A DNA stretch of 11,608 nucleotides, taken from Eubacteriales bacterium. Its GTDB lineage: Bacteria; Bacillota_A; Clostridia; Christensenellales; Aristaeellaceae. The notes beneath the pieces were generated by a model. The model was not told where the DNA came from, made no database searches, and worked only from the letters and a program-made list of their open reading frames with translations. How positions within the stretch are numbered: the stretch's first letter is position 1; the number at the start of each line of letters is the position of its first letter. This document shows, in pieces, positions 1-6,698 of this stretch. Made by a program: the position numbers and the translations under genes. The stretch covers positions 9,874 to 21,481 of the forward strand of contig JAUMYC010000015.1 in the NCBI GenBank assembly GCA_030528845.1. Direction: 5' to 3'.

Positions 1-150
1 CTCCTGCGCGTCGCGGCGGCGCTGGAACGGCGCAGCGAGCATCCGCTGGCCCGCGCCATCTGCGAATACTGCGACGCGCGCGGCGTGGCGGGCGAAACGC
101 CCGAAGGCTTCGAGGCCATCGCGGGGCGCGGCGTGCGCGGCCTGATCGAC
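1..150 (+). pseudogene. P1B-type heavy-metal ATPase, internal fragment, fused in frame to uxaC
   Basis: The reading frame is open from base 1 and its first 50 codons are not uronate isomerase. They carry SEHPLA (nt 34-51), the nucleotide-domain motif of P1B metal-pumping ATPases (CopA, ZntA, CadA), whose His contacts the ATP adenine. About 24 residues later comes GRGVRG (nt 124-141), matching the GxGxxG loop of the same domain. Order and spacing fit the family. The metal-binding, membrane and DKTGT phosphorylation segments lie upstream of the window or are absent. The remaining ATPase (DGVND motif, last helices) is missing because the frame passes into UxaC at about codons 47-51. The substrate cannot be told from this piece. 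It is either a broken gene or one side of an assembly chimera, and no working pump can be encoded here. Confidence 0.8.
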
Positions 151-1119
151 ATGAGCAACGTGCGCTTCATCGGCACGACGGACGACCCGGTCGATTCTCT
201 GGAATGGCATGCGAAGATCGCTGCCGACCCGGCTTTCAAGACCACCGTCGCGCCCTCCTTCCGCCCGGACAAGGCGCTCAATATCGACAAGCCCGGCTGG
301 AAGGAATACATCGCCTCTCTGGGCGAGGTCTCCGGCGTTGAGATCAAGGACATCGACAGCCTCGAAGAGGCCCTGCGCGGCCGCATCGAGCATTTTGCGG
401 CGCACGGATGTAAGGCCAGCGACCATGGCCTCGATTTTATGGTCTATGCAGAGGCGACCGGAGAAGAGCTCAGCGAGATCATCCGCAGGGGCCTCGCGGG
501 CGAGGAGACCACCGCGCAGGAAGCCGCCGCGCTCAAGACCGCGCTGCTGCTCTTCTGTGCAGGCGAATATGTGCGCCTCGGCTGGGCCATGCAGATCCAC
601 TACAACGCGCTGCGCAACCCCAACAGCGCCATGCTCGCCAAGCTCGGCCCGGACACCGGCTTTGACTGCGTGGGCCCGAACAACGGCTCCGCCGCCATGG
701 CGAAATTCCTCGACGCCGCCTATAAGGCCGGCAAGCTGCCCAAGACGATCCTCTACAGCCTCGACGGCACGGACAATCTCTTCCTCGACAGCCTCATCGG
801 TGCGTTCCAGGGCACCGAGCTGCCCGGCAAGATCCAGCACGGCAGCGCATGGTGGTTCAACGACACCAAGCAGGGCATGATCGACCAGCTCGTCAGCCTC
901 GCCAACCTGAGCATTCTGGGCAATTTCGTCGGCATGCTCACCGACTCCCGCTCCTTCCTGAGCTACACCCGCCACGAATACTTCCGCCGCATCCTGTGCG
1001 ATCTGATCGGCGGCTGGATCGAAGAGGGCGAATATTCGGCGGATCTCGAATACGCCGGCAGGCTCGTGCAGGACATCTGCTGCGGCAACGCAGTCCGCTA
1101 CTTTGGATTGGAGGATTAA
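151..1119 (+). CDS. uxaC: Glucuronate isomerase (uronate isomerase), C-terminal two thirds only
   Basis: UxaC interconverts D-glucuronate and D-fructuronate (and galacturonate and tagaturonate) in the cytoplasm, the first step of hexuronate breakdown. From about codon 51 the frame aligns closely with E. coli UxaC as I recall it: GTTDDP just after the junction, RPDK at nt 262-273, HGCKASDHG, then GSAWWFND and LTDSRSFLSYTRHEYFRR near the C-terminus. The 322 residues match the C-terminal part of a roughly 470-residue family. The first ~150 residues, including the N-terminal HxH metal-binding motif, are replaced by ATPase sequence, so the encoded protein should be inactive as read here. A proper start is not visible, and the start given is only the first UxaC-like codon. 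The stop lies 3 nt before uxuA and GGAGG at 1109-1113 is the uxuA ribosome binding site, so the two are co-transcribed. Confidence 0.9.
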   Translation: MSNVRFIGTTDDPVDSLEWHAKIAADPAFKTTVAPSFRPDKALNIDKPGWKEYIASLGEVSGVEIKDIDSLEEALRGRIEHFAAHGCKASDHGLDFMVYAEATGEELSEIIRRGLAGEETTAQEAAALKTALLLFCAGEYVRLGWAMQIHYNALRNPNSAMLAKLGPDTGFDCVGPNNGSAAMAKFLDAAYKAGKLPKTILYSLDGTDNLFLDSLIGAFQGTELPGKIQHGSAWWFNDTKQGMIDQLVSLANLSILGNFVGMLTDSRSFLSYTRHEYFRRILCDLIGGWIEEGEYSADLEYAGRLVQDICCGNAVRYFGLED

Positions 1120-1122
1120 GCA

Positions 1123-2175
1123 ATGAAGATGAAAATGTCGTTCCGCTGGTATGGCGAAAGCGATCCCGTTTCTCTGGAATATATCTCGCAGATCCCCGGC
1201 ATGCGATCCATCGTCTCCGCCGTCTACGACGTCAAGCCCGGCGAGGTCTGGCCGGAGGAGAGCCTCGCCGCGATGAAAAAGCAGTGCGAGGAGCACGCGC
1301 TGGTGTTCGACGTGGTCGAATCCATCCCCGTGCACGAGGACATCAAGCTGGGCCGCAACAATGTGGATCAGCTGCTGGAGGTCTATTGCGAAAACATCCG
1401 CCGCTGCGCCAAATACGGCGTGAAATGCGTGACGTATAACTTCATGCCCGTGTTCGACTGGACGCGCACGCAGCTGGACAAAAAGCATCCGGACGGCTCC
1501 ACCAGCCTTGTCATGTACTGGGAGCAGATGCGCGGGCTCGATCCGCTCAAGGACGATATCCACCTGCCCGGCTGGGATTCGAGCTACACGCAGGAGGAAG
1601 TGCGCGAGCTGATCAGCGCATACGGCGAGCTGGGCGAGGACGGCCTTTGGGCAAACCTTGAGAAATTCCTGAAAAAGGTGATCCCGGTGGCGGAGGAATG
1701 CGGCGTGCGCATGGCTATCCATCCGGACGACCCGCCCTATCCGATCTTCGGCCTGCCGCGCATCATCACCTGCGAGGAAAACCTTGACCGCTTCCTGAAG
1801 ATCGTGGACAGCCCTGCCAACAGTCTCTGCCTGTGCACGGGCTCCCTCGGCTGCGCGGAGAGCAACGATATCCCCGCCATGGTGCGCAAGTACGCCGCGA
1901 TGGACCGCATCGCCTTCATGCATATCCGCAACGTCAAGATCCTCGAGGACGGCTCCTTTGAAGAAAGGGCGCATCTTTCCTCCTGCGGCACGCTCGATAT
2001 CTACGAGATCGTCAAGGCGCTGGCGGAGAACGATTTCGAAGGCTATGTGCGCCCGGACCACGGCCGCATGATCTGGGGAGAGACGGGCAAGCCCGGCTAC
2101 GGCCTGTTTGACCGCGCGCTGGGCGCGGCGTATATCAACGGCCTGTTCGAGGCCTGCGAAAAGAGCGCGAAATAA
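1123..2175 (+). CDS. uxuA: Mannonate dehydratase
   Basis: Dehydrates D-mannonate to 2-keto-3-deoxy-D-gluconate (KDG), the third step of glucuronate catabolism, with a divalent metal (usually Mn2+ or Fe2+). The 350 residues are full length for the shorter Gram-positive form. Visible family motifs are MAIHPDDPP (His200), CTGSLG (Cys238), MHIRNVK (His267) and [11 protein letters not shown] (Asp312). His, Cys, His and Asp at this spacing correspond to the metal ligands known from characterised mannonate dehydratases. The ATG at 1123 is chosen because GGAGG at 1109-1113 sits 9 nt before it, inside the end of uxaC; ATGs at codons 3 and 5 are less well placed. It follows uxaC after 3 nt and precedes uxuB after 19 nt, so it is one transcription unit. 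Nothing in the gene looks damaged. Confidence 0.96.
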   Translation: MKMKMSFRWYGESDPVSLEYISQIPGMRSIVSAVYDVKPGEVWPEESLAAMKKQCEEHALVFDVVESIPVHEDIKLGRNNVDQLLEVYCENIRRCAKYGVKCVTYNFMPVFDWTRTQLDKKHPDGSTSLVMYWEQMRGLDPLKDDIHLPGWDSSYTQEEVRELISAYGELGEDGLWANLEKFLKKVIPVAEECGVRMAIHPDDPPYPIFGLPRIITCEENLDRFLKIVDSPANSLCLCTGSLGCAESNDIPAMVRKYAAMDRIAFMHIRNVKILEDGSFEERAHLSSCGTLDIYEIVKALAENDFEGYVRPDHGRMIWGETGKPGYGLFDRALGAAYINGLFEACEKSAK

Positions 2176-2194
2176 AACGGGGGAGGGCATAAAA

Positions 2195-3046
2195 ATGCTG
2201 CAGAACGTACTCAATACCGATTTGACCGGCAAGGTCGCCATCGTCACCGGCGCGGGCGGCGTGCTCTGCTCCGGTTTTTCCAAGGTGCTCGCGCGCGCGG
2301 GCGCGAAGGTAGCGCTGCTGGATATCAACGAAGAAGCCGCAAAGGCCTTTGCGGAGGAGATCGTCGCCGAGGGCGGCGTCGCCAAGGCGTATAAATGCAA
2401 CGTGCTGGATAAGGAGAGCTGCCTTGCCGTGGCCGAGCAGACCAAAGCTGACCTCGGCCCCTGCGATATCCTCGTCAACGGCGCGGGCGGCAACAACCCG
2501 CGCGCGACGACCGACAAAGAGTATTTCGAACTCGGCGATATCGACGCGGACACCAAGAGCTTTTTCGATCTGGAGGCCGAGGGCGTCGGCTTCGTGTTCA
2601 ACCTGAACTTCCTCGGCGCGCTCATCCCCACACAGGCCTTTGCCCGTCAGATGACCGGGCGCGAGGGCTGCTCCATTTTGAACATTTCTTCCATGAACGC
2701 CTACACTCCGCTGACCAAGATCCCTGCCTATTCCGGCGCAAAGGCCGCCATCTCGAACTTCACGCAGTGGCTGGCCGTGCATTTTTCCAAGGTCGGCATC
2801 CGCGTGAACGCCATTGCCCCGGGCTTCTTCTCCACCAAGCAGAACGCGGCCCTGCTCTGGAACCCGGACGGCACGCCCACCGCACGCACGGGCAAGATCC
2901 TCGCCGCGACGCCCATGGGACGCTTCGGCGAGGCCGGCGAGCTCGAAGGCGCGCTGCTGTTCCTGCTCAATAACGAGGCGGCCGGCTTCATCACCGGCGT
3001 GGTGCTGCCCGTAGACGGCGGCTTCTCGGCCTATTCCGGCGTGTAA
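2195..3046 (+). CDS. uxuB: SDR-family fructuronate reductase (D-mannonate oxidoreductase)
   Basis: Short-chain dehydrogenase of 283 residues. It shows the cofactor loop TGAGGVLCSG (18-27), Asp43 at the end of strand 2 (suggesting NAD(H)), NGAGGN (95-100) in place of the usual NNAG, catalytic Ser166, and YSGAK (Tyr179, Lys183) at the standard 13-residue Ser-Tyr spacing. The C-terminus VLPVDGGFSAYSGV is typical. Position between uxuA and kdgK, and similarity to Bacillus-type SDR mannonate oxidoreductases (YjmF-like), support reduction of D-fructuronate to D-mannonate. This is not the family of E. coli UxuB, so the symbol denotes function, not homology. The start at 2195 is preferred over in-frame upstream codons because those overlap uxuA by tens of nt, while a strong ribosome binding site (GGGGGAGGG, 2179-2187) precedes 2195. 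Another sugar-acid dehydrogenase activity is possible but less likely here. Confidence 0.88.
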   Translation: MLQNVLNTDLTGKVAIVTGAGGVLCSGFSKVLARAGAKVALLDINEEAAKAFAEEIVAEGGVAKAYKCNVLDKESCLAVAEQTKADLGPCDILVNGAGGNNPRATTDKEYFELGDIDADTKSFFDLEAEGVGFVFNLNFLGALIPTQAFARQMTGREGCSILNISSMNAYTPLTKIPAYSGAKAAISNFTQWLAVHFSKVGIRVNAIAPGFFSTKQNAALLWNPDGTPTARTGKILAATPMGRFGEAGELEGALLFLLNNEAAGFITGVVLPVDGGFSAYSGV

Positions 3047-3069
3047 AAGACAGAAAGGGAGAGAGAACC

Positions 3070-4092
3070 ATGGCAAAAGTCGTGACATTTGGCGAGATCA
3101 TGCTCCGCCTGGCCCCGAACGGATACTACCGCTTCTTTCAGAACGACCAGATGCAGGCGACCTTCGGCGGCGGCGAAGCCAACGTCGCGGTCTCTCTGGC
3201 GAATTTCGGTCTGGAGAGCAAATATGTGACCAAGCTGCCCAAGCACGCCATCGGACAGGCGGCTGTCGATTCTCTGCGCTATTTCGGCGTGGATACCTCC
3301 GCGATCGTGCGTGGCGGAGACAGGGTCGGCATCTACTATCTCGAAAAGGGCGCTTCCCAGCGCGGCTCCGTGTGCATCTATGACCGCGCGCATTCCGCCA
3401 TTCAGGAATCAAAGCCCGAGGATTTTGACTGGAAGGCGATCTTTGAAGGGGCCGATTGGTTCCATTTCACCGGCATCACCCCTGCGCTGGGCGCAAACCT
3501 CGTGGAGACCTGCCTGCAGGCCTGCAAAGCCGCCAAGGAGCTGGGCGTGAAGATCAGCTGCGACCTGAACTATCGCGGCAAGCTCTGGACGCGCGCCGAG
3601 GCTCGCGAGGCCATGAGCGAGCTGTGCAAGTATGTCGACGTGTGCATCGCCAACGAGGAAGACGCCAAGGACGTCTTCGGCATCGAGGCGGAGAACACCG
3701 ACATCTACGGCGGCAAGCTCGATCACGCGGCGTACACCTCCGTCGCAAGGCAGCTCAAGGAAAAGTTCGGCTTTGAAAAGGTCGCCATCACGCTGCGCAG
3801 CTCCATTTCGGCCAACGACAACGACTGGGCGGGCATGCTCTATGACGGCGAGGAGTTCTATTTCTCCAAGTCGTACCACCTGCATATCGTCGACCGCGTC
3901 GGCGGCGGCGATTCCTTCGGCGCAGGGCTGATCTACTCCATCCTGAACGGAAAGACCGCGCAGCAGACGATCGAGTTTGCCGTGGCGGCTTCCGCGCTCA
4001 AGCATTCCGTCGAGGGTGATTTCAACCGCGTGTCTGTTTCCGAAGTGGAAAAGCTCGCGGGCGGCGACGGCTCCGGCCGCGTGCAGCGCTGA
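3070..4092 (+). CDS. kdgK: 2-dehydro-3-deoxygluconokinase (KDG kinase), PfkB family
   Basis: PfkB/ribokinase-fold sugar kinase of 340 residues that phosphorylates KDG with ATP to 2-keto-3-deoxy-6-phosphogluconate (KDPG). The N-terminus VVTFGEIMLRLAP and GGGEANVAVSLANFG (33-47) form the substrate-binding signature. DRVGGGDSFGAG near 275-286 is the second PfkB signature, with Asp281 as the expected catalytic base and the GGGD/GAG anion hole. The DxxGGGD form (instead of DTTGAGD) is common in clostridial KDG kinases. The ATG at 3070 has an AGAAAGGGAGAG-type ribosome binding site 23 nt or less upstream and follows uxuB by 23 nt. It is last in the operon: a hairpin terminator starts 26 nt after the stop. 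KDPG aldolase (eda), needed to finish the pathway, is not encoded in this window. Confidence 0.93.
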   Translation: MAKVVTFGEIMLRLAPNGYYRFFQNDQMQATFGGGEANVAVSLANFGLESKYVTKLPKHAIGQAAVDSLRYFGVDTSAIVRGGDRVGIYYLEKGASQRGSVCIYDRAHSAIQESKPEDFDWKAIFEGADWFHFTGITPALGANLVETCLQACKAAKELGVKISCDLNYRGKLWTRAEAREAMSELCKYVDVCIANEEDAKDVFGIEAENTDIYGGKLDHAAYTSVARQLKEKFGFEKVAITLRSSISANDNDWAGMLYDGEEFYFSKSYHLHIVDRVGGGDSFGAGLIYSILNGKTAQQTIEFAVAASALKHSVEGDFNRVSVSEVEKLAGGDGSGRVQR

Positions 4093-4117
4093 GCGCAGGC
4101 GCATCCCAAAGACAAAC

Positions 4118-4152
4118 ATGCCCCGGTTCGCTTCGGCTGGCCGGGGCATTTT
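4118..4152 (+). terminator. Rho-independent terminator of the uronate operon
   Basis: A perfect 9-bp stem (ATGCCCCGG at 4118-4126, CCGGGGCAT at 4141-4149) with a 14-nt loop is followed directly by a TTTT run (4149-4152). It lies 26 nt after the kdgK stop and before the promoter of the next gene. Confidence 0.85.
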
Positions 4153-4185
4153 CGGCGAAAAAAGGCCCAAACAGGCGGATGGTAA

Positions 4186-4247
4186 CAACGGTTGCTTGCC
4201 TGCAACGGCCATTTTGCGGGATAATGGGCCCGCACAGTCAGGTGCGG
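4186..4247 (+). promoter_or_regulatory. Promoter and possible operator of the XRE regulator gene
   Basis: TTGCCT (4196-4201), an 18-bp spacer and GATAAT (4220-4225) form a plausible sigma-A promoter. Two small symmetries overlap it: GTTGC/GCAAC (4191-4195 and 4202-4206) flanking the -35 box, and a perfect 6-bp inverted repeat CCGCAC/GTGCGG (4230-4235 and 4242-4247) beginning near the expected transcription start. CAACGG also occurs twice (4186-4191, 4203-4208). These could be operator half-sites for autoregulation by the downstream protein or a small 5' hairpin; the sequence alone does not decide. The gene's ribosome binding site GGGGAG (4251-4256) follows. Confidence 0.5.
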
Positions 4248-4265
4248 AAAGGGGAGCAATAAAAG

Positions 4266-4808
4266 ATGCTCAGTGAAAATATCAGAACGCTGCGAAAGGC
4301 CAAGGGCCTTTCGCAGGAGGAACTCGCCGTTCGACTCAACGTTGTTCGCCAGACGGTCTCCAAATGGGAAAAGGGGCTCTCCGTGCCGGACGCCGGGATG
4401 CTGATCGCCCTCGCGGAGGCGCTCGAAACGACGGTGAACATCCTGCTGGACGAAGCTCCGCCGCAGGTGGAAACGCCGGAGAACACCGCGCAGCTCGCGG
4501 CCAAGTTAGAGCTGCTCAACCGCCGGTTTTACGAGATGGCGGAACGTCGGCGCAGGCTTTGGCGCGGCGCATCTCTGGCGCTGGGCGTGCTCGGCCTGAT
4601 CCAGCTGGCGCAATGGCTGCTCAGGCTGTATCATCGTGCTTCCGTACAGGCGGACATGGCCGCAAACGAGGCCATCATCGGCGGCGCGGACGGCCCGACC
4701 GCCATCATCGTTTCCAGAGCTTCGCCGGAGGAATGGGGCGCGATCCTCGGCGCGGTCGCCCTTGTCGCCGCCGCCGTCGTGTTTTACCGCACGCGCCGCA
4801 GGATTTGA
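4266..4808 (+). CDS. Membrane-anchored XRE-family transcriptional regulator
   Basis: 180 residues. The N-terminal 60 form a Cro/C1-type helix-turn-helix (LRKAKGLSQEELA, then VVRQTVSKWEKG with the recognition helix around 27-35), close to many Firmicutes regulators. A short linker leads to RRRR (94-97), a first membrane helix (about 101-119), an outside loop of about 35 residues, a second helix (about 156-174) and a basic tail RTRRR. Positive-inside rules put the HTH and C-terminus in the cytoplasm and the loop outside. The loop holds IIGGADGPTAII (137-148), a motif I recall from the beta subunit of sodium-pumping decarboxylases and from unrelated small clostridial membrane proteins; it does not make this a decarboxylase. 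GGGGAG 9 nt upstream supports the ATG at 4266. Targets are unknown; the uronate operon before it and the small membrane gene after it are candidates. Confidence 0.85.
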   Translation: MLSENIRTLRKAKGLSQEELAVRLNVVRQTVSKWEKGLSVPDAGMLIALAEALETTVNILLDEAPPQVETPENTAQLAAKLELLNRRFYEMAERRRRLWRGASLALGVLGLIQLAQWLLRLYHRASVQADMAANEAIIGGADGPTAIIVSRASPEEWGAILGAVALVAAAVVFYRTRRRI

Positions 4809-4890
4809 CGCAAAATTAAGAAAAAATGATTCTTGTCGCGCACACCGGCACAAATCCGCGCCGATCGCATATTGATGGAGAGGAGGCCGG

Positions 4891-4911
4891 ATGAAAGGGG
4901 TGCGCGTATGA
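4891..4911 (+). other. Possible 6-codon leader ORF upstream of the small membrane protein gene
   Basis: GAGAGGAGG (4878-4886) is the best ribosome binding site in this gap, yet it serves the ATG at 4891, which reads M-K-G-V-R-V and stops with TGA at 4909-4911, overlapping the next gene's ATG (4908-4910). This layout would allow translational coupling. It may be chance, since the downstream gene also has its own AAAGGGG site. Confidence 0.3.
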
Positions 4912-5213
4912 TGAATCAGAATGGGACCACTCCGTATACGACCTGTCAGGGCAGAGACGTTCAGTATGCCGCCAGCCGCAGCGGGAATTGCGCGAATGCG
5001 TGCGCAGTCGCGCCGAGGATCCCTGTCTGTCGGTTCAACGTCACGCTGTATATCTCGATCGTCATCCTCGCGGCGGCTGTCGGCCTGATCGTGGGGCTCG
5101 TGTTCACAGAACGGCTGACTGCGGCGCTCCCGGCGCTGATCGTGCTGGCCGTCGCTCTGGCGGTGGAGATCGCCGCTGTGCTCATTTACAACTGGTACAG
5201 AAACCGCAGCTGA
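4908..5213 (+). CDS. Small two-helix membrane protein, function unknown
   Basis: I do not recognise this protein. It has 101 residues from ATG 4908 (or 100 from the adjacent ATG 4911), with AAAGGGG at 4894-4900 as ribosome binding site. The first ~40 residues are polar with four cysteines (at 12, 27, 31 and 40 counted from the second Met), followed by two strongly hydrophobic helices (LYISIVILAAAVGLIVGLVF and LPALIVLAVALAVEIAAVLI) joined by a short TERLTA loop, and a basic end YRNRS. Longer forms from TTG 4833 or ATG 4875 lack a good ribosome binding site and add charged residues of no clear pattern. Both termini should lie on the same side; the basic tail favours inside. It follows the membrane-anchored regulator by about 100 nt on the same strand without a terminator between, so co-transcription is likely. 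A strong terminator follows. Confidence 0.65.
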   Translation: MMNQNGTTPYTTCQGRDVQYAASRSGNCANACAVAPRIPVCRFNVTLYISIVILAAAVGLIVGLVFTERLTAALPALIVLAVALAVEIAAVLIYNWYRNRS

Positions 5214-5221
5214 GCCTGCCC

Positions 5222-5240
5222 CCGGCGCCCTTGGCGCCGG
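5222..5240 (+). terminator. GC-rich hairpin after the small membrane protein gene
   Basis: A perfect 8-bp inverted repeat (CCGGCGCC at 5222-5229, GGCGCCGG at 5233-5240) with a 3-nt loop starts 8 nt after the stop codon. No T-run follows, so alone it is a poor intrinsic terminator; it may stabilise the 3' end or act with the stronger hairpin downstream. Confidence 0.45.
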
Positions 5241-5284
5241 CTACATGCGCCTGCGCGCGCCCCGCCTCCCGAACACAAAACAAG

Positions 5285-5324
5285 AAAACGCCGAGAAGAG
5301 GAACCGTCCTCTTGTCGGCGTTTT
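5285..5324 (+). terminator. Strong, probably bidirectional rho-independent terminator
   Basis: Two 18-nt arms (5285-5302 and 5307-5324) pair with a single mismatch around a 4-nt loop ACCG. The arm ends are AAAA on the left and TTTT on the right, so it can stop transcription in both directions. It isolates the regulator/membrane-protein unit from the isomerase promoter 20 nt further on. Confidence 0.88.
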
Positions 5325-5344
5325 GCTCTGCACGGGCGCGTTGG

Positions 5345-5373
5345 TGGACAAGCCCGAAAAGAAGGATTATAAT
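5345..5373 (+). promoter_or_regulatory. Near-consensus sigma-A promoter for the sugar isomerase gene
   Basis: TGGACA (5345-5350, 5 of 6 to TTGACA), a 17-bp spacer and a perfect TATAAT (5368-5373). Transcription should start near 5380. This rules out the ATG at 5374 as translation start and leaves a leader of about 24 nt before ATG 5404. It is the strongest-looking promoter in the window. Confidence 0.82.
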
Positions 5374-5403
5374 ATGAAAAAGACTGCAAGGAGGCGTTTG
5401 ATT

Positions 5404-6282
5404 ATGCGAAAAAAAGGCTTGATCGGCGTGCAGATGTCCACCATCGCGCCGGCGAAAATGCCCGGCTTTGAGGCGTATGAGGTCATGGGCAAATTGGCGG
5501 ACATCGGCTTCCGCTGCGTGGAGATCTCGCAGGTGCCGATGACGAAGGAAAACGTGGCGGGCTTTCGCAGGGCGATCGACCGGCTGGGCTTTCGGGTCTC
5601 CTCGCTCACGGCGTCGATCGATCCCATGGCGCCCGGCATGCCGGGAGAATACCTCTCCGTGCCGGAGGATTATCAAAAAATGCTCGACGACGCGCGCACG
5701 CTCGGCTGCGACCTGTTTCGCATCGGCATGATGCCCATGAGCGCGATCGGCGACGTGCAAAAGTGCATAGACTTTGCCAAGCGCGCCGAGGAATACGCGC
5801 TCAAGCTCAAGGAAGACGGCTTCGACCTGTATTATCATAACCATCACATCGAGTTTTTGAAGCTGGAAGGGAAATATCTTCTGGATATCCTGCGCGAAAA
5901 CGCGCCGCATTTGGGCTTTGAGCTCGACACCCATTGGATCCATCGCGGGGGCGAAAACCCGGTGGAGATCATCCGCAAATATGCCGGCAGCGTGCGCCTT
6001 CTGCATCTGAAGGATTACAAGATCGCCAATGTCGAAATGCCGGATCTGCGCGGCCCGGACGGCATGGCGCGCTTTGTCACGGCGTTTTTTGACAAGCCCG
6101 TGCGCTTTGCGGAGCTCGGCGCGGGCTCGCTGCCCATCAAGGCGTGCATCGAGGCCGGCTTAGAGGGCGGCGCGGAATACTTCCTCATCGAGCAGGACGA
6201 TTCCTACGGCAGAGACCCCTTCGATTGCCTGCGCGACTCGCGCGCGCATCTGATCGAGCTGGGCTATGCGGACTGGTTCTGA
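5404..6282 (+). CDS. Sugar phosphate isomerase/epimerase-like TIM-barrel protein
   Basis: 292-residue protein of the xylose-isomerase-like TIM barrel superfamily (COG1082-type, with IolE, epimerases and endonuclease IV). Likely metal ligands sit at the ends of successive strands: YHNHHIEF (Glu150), ELDTHW (Asp175), HLKD (His201) and ELGAG (Glu237), the Glu-Asp-His-Glu set of this family, with His147/His177 as candidate substrate contacts. The N-terminus GLIGVQMSTI is the usual first strand. The substrate is unknown; a keto-sugar or sugar acid isomerisation or epimerisation is the usual role. The ATG at 5404 is chosen over 5374 because AAGGAGG (5388-5394) lies 9 nt before it and the promoter's TATAAT abuts 5374. 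It is followed after 4 nt by a YjbR-type gene. Its own strong promoter and the preceding terminator separate it from the regulator unit. Confidence 0.85.
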   Translation: MRKKGLIGVQMSTIAPAKMPGFEAYEVMGKLADIGFRCVEISQVPMTKENVAGFRRAIDRLGFRVSSLTASIDPMAPGMPGEYLSVPEDYQKMLDDARTLGCDLFRIGMMPMSAIGDVQKCIDFAKRAEEYALKLKEDGFDLYYHNHHIEFLKLEGKYLLDILRENAPHLGFELDTHWIHRGGENPVEIIRKYAGSVRLLHLKDYKIANVEMPDLRGPDGMARFVTAFFDKPVRFAELGAGSLPIKACIEAGLEGGAEYFLIEQDDSYGRDPFDCLRDSRAHLIELGYADWF

Positions 6283-6286
6283 CAGG

Positions 6287-6664
6287 ATGGATCGGAACGA
6301 TGTCGCGCGGCTGATCCGCAACGCATACGGCGTCGAGCCGGAAACGCCTTGGCCCAAATATCCGGGCAATCAGGTCTATCGCGGCGGCAGCGGGAAATGG
6401 TTCGCGCTGGTGATGGACGTGGCGGCGGAAAAGCTCGGCCTGCCCGGCGATGGGAACATGGAGATCATGAACGTGAAATGCGACCCGGCGCTGCTCGGCT
6501 CGCTGCTGAGCGACGAAGGCTTTTTCCCTGCCTACCACATGAACAAGGCAAACTGGATCAGCGTCGTGCTGAACGAAAAAACGGACGGAGAGGCGATCCG
6601 CTTTCTGCTGCGCAGGAGCTTCGAGCTGACCGGCGGGCGGCAGAGCCGACCGAAAAAAGAATAA
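6287..6664 (+). CDS. MmcQ/YjbR family (DUF419) protein
   Basis: 125 residues matching the MmcQ/YjbR family along its length: an N-terminal helix with YGVEPE, then PWPKYPGN (21-28), GKWFALVMDV (36-45), LGLPGDG, NVKCDP (62-67), GSLL, FPAYHMNK (80-87) and WISVVL. The fold is CyaY-like. Members are often labelled DNA-binding, but the biochemical role is not established. The ATG at 6287 is preferred because family members start with M-x-R/K-x-x-V; it lies 4 nt after the isomerase stop with almost no ribosome binding site of its own, so translation is probably coupled to the isomerase. An ATG at 6266 would give a 7-residue longer form overlapping the upstream gene by 17 nt. It is last in its operon; no clear + strand terminator with a T-run follows. 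Confidence 0.9.
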   Translation: MDRNDVARLIRNAYGVEPETPWPKYPGNQVYRGGSGKWFALVMDVAAEKLGLPGDGNMEIMNVKCDPALLGSLLSDEGFFPAYHMNKANWISVVLNEKTDGEAIRFLLRRSFELTGGRQSRPKKE

Positions 6665-6698
6665 AGCAAAACCACCCGGAATGATAGGGCGACATAAA

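Noticed and set aside
2135..3088. 317-codon open frame on the - strand opposite uxuB
   Set aside because: The + strand carries a complete SDR enzyme with intact catalytic motifs; the antisense translation shows no family features.
4266..4808. Labelling the XRE gene as a sodium-pumping decarboxylase beta subunit because of GGADGPTAI
   Set aside because: Only a 12-residue motif is shared; the protein is 180 residues with a clear N-terminal HTH and just two membrane helices.
4805..4833. Promoter TTGACG with 17-bp spacing for the small membrane protein gene
   Set aside because: The matching -10 hexamer GATTCT agrees at only about 3 of 6 positions, and co-transcription with the regulator gene is sufficient.
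5374..5403. ATG 5374 as the start of the sugar isomerase
   Set aside because: It abuts a perfect TATAAT with a well-spaced -35 box, so transcription should begin downstream of it; ATG 5404 has a better ribosome binding site (AAGGAGG).
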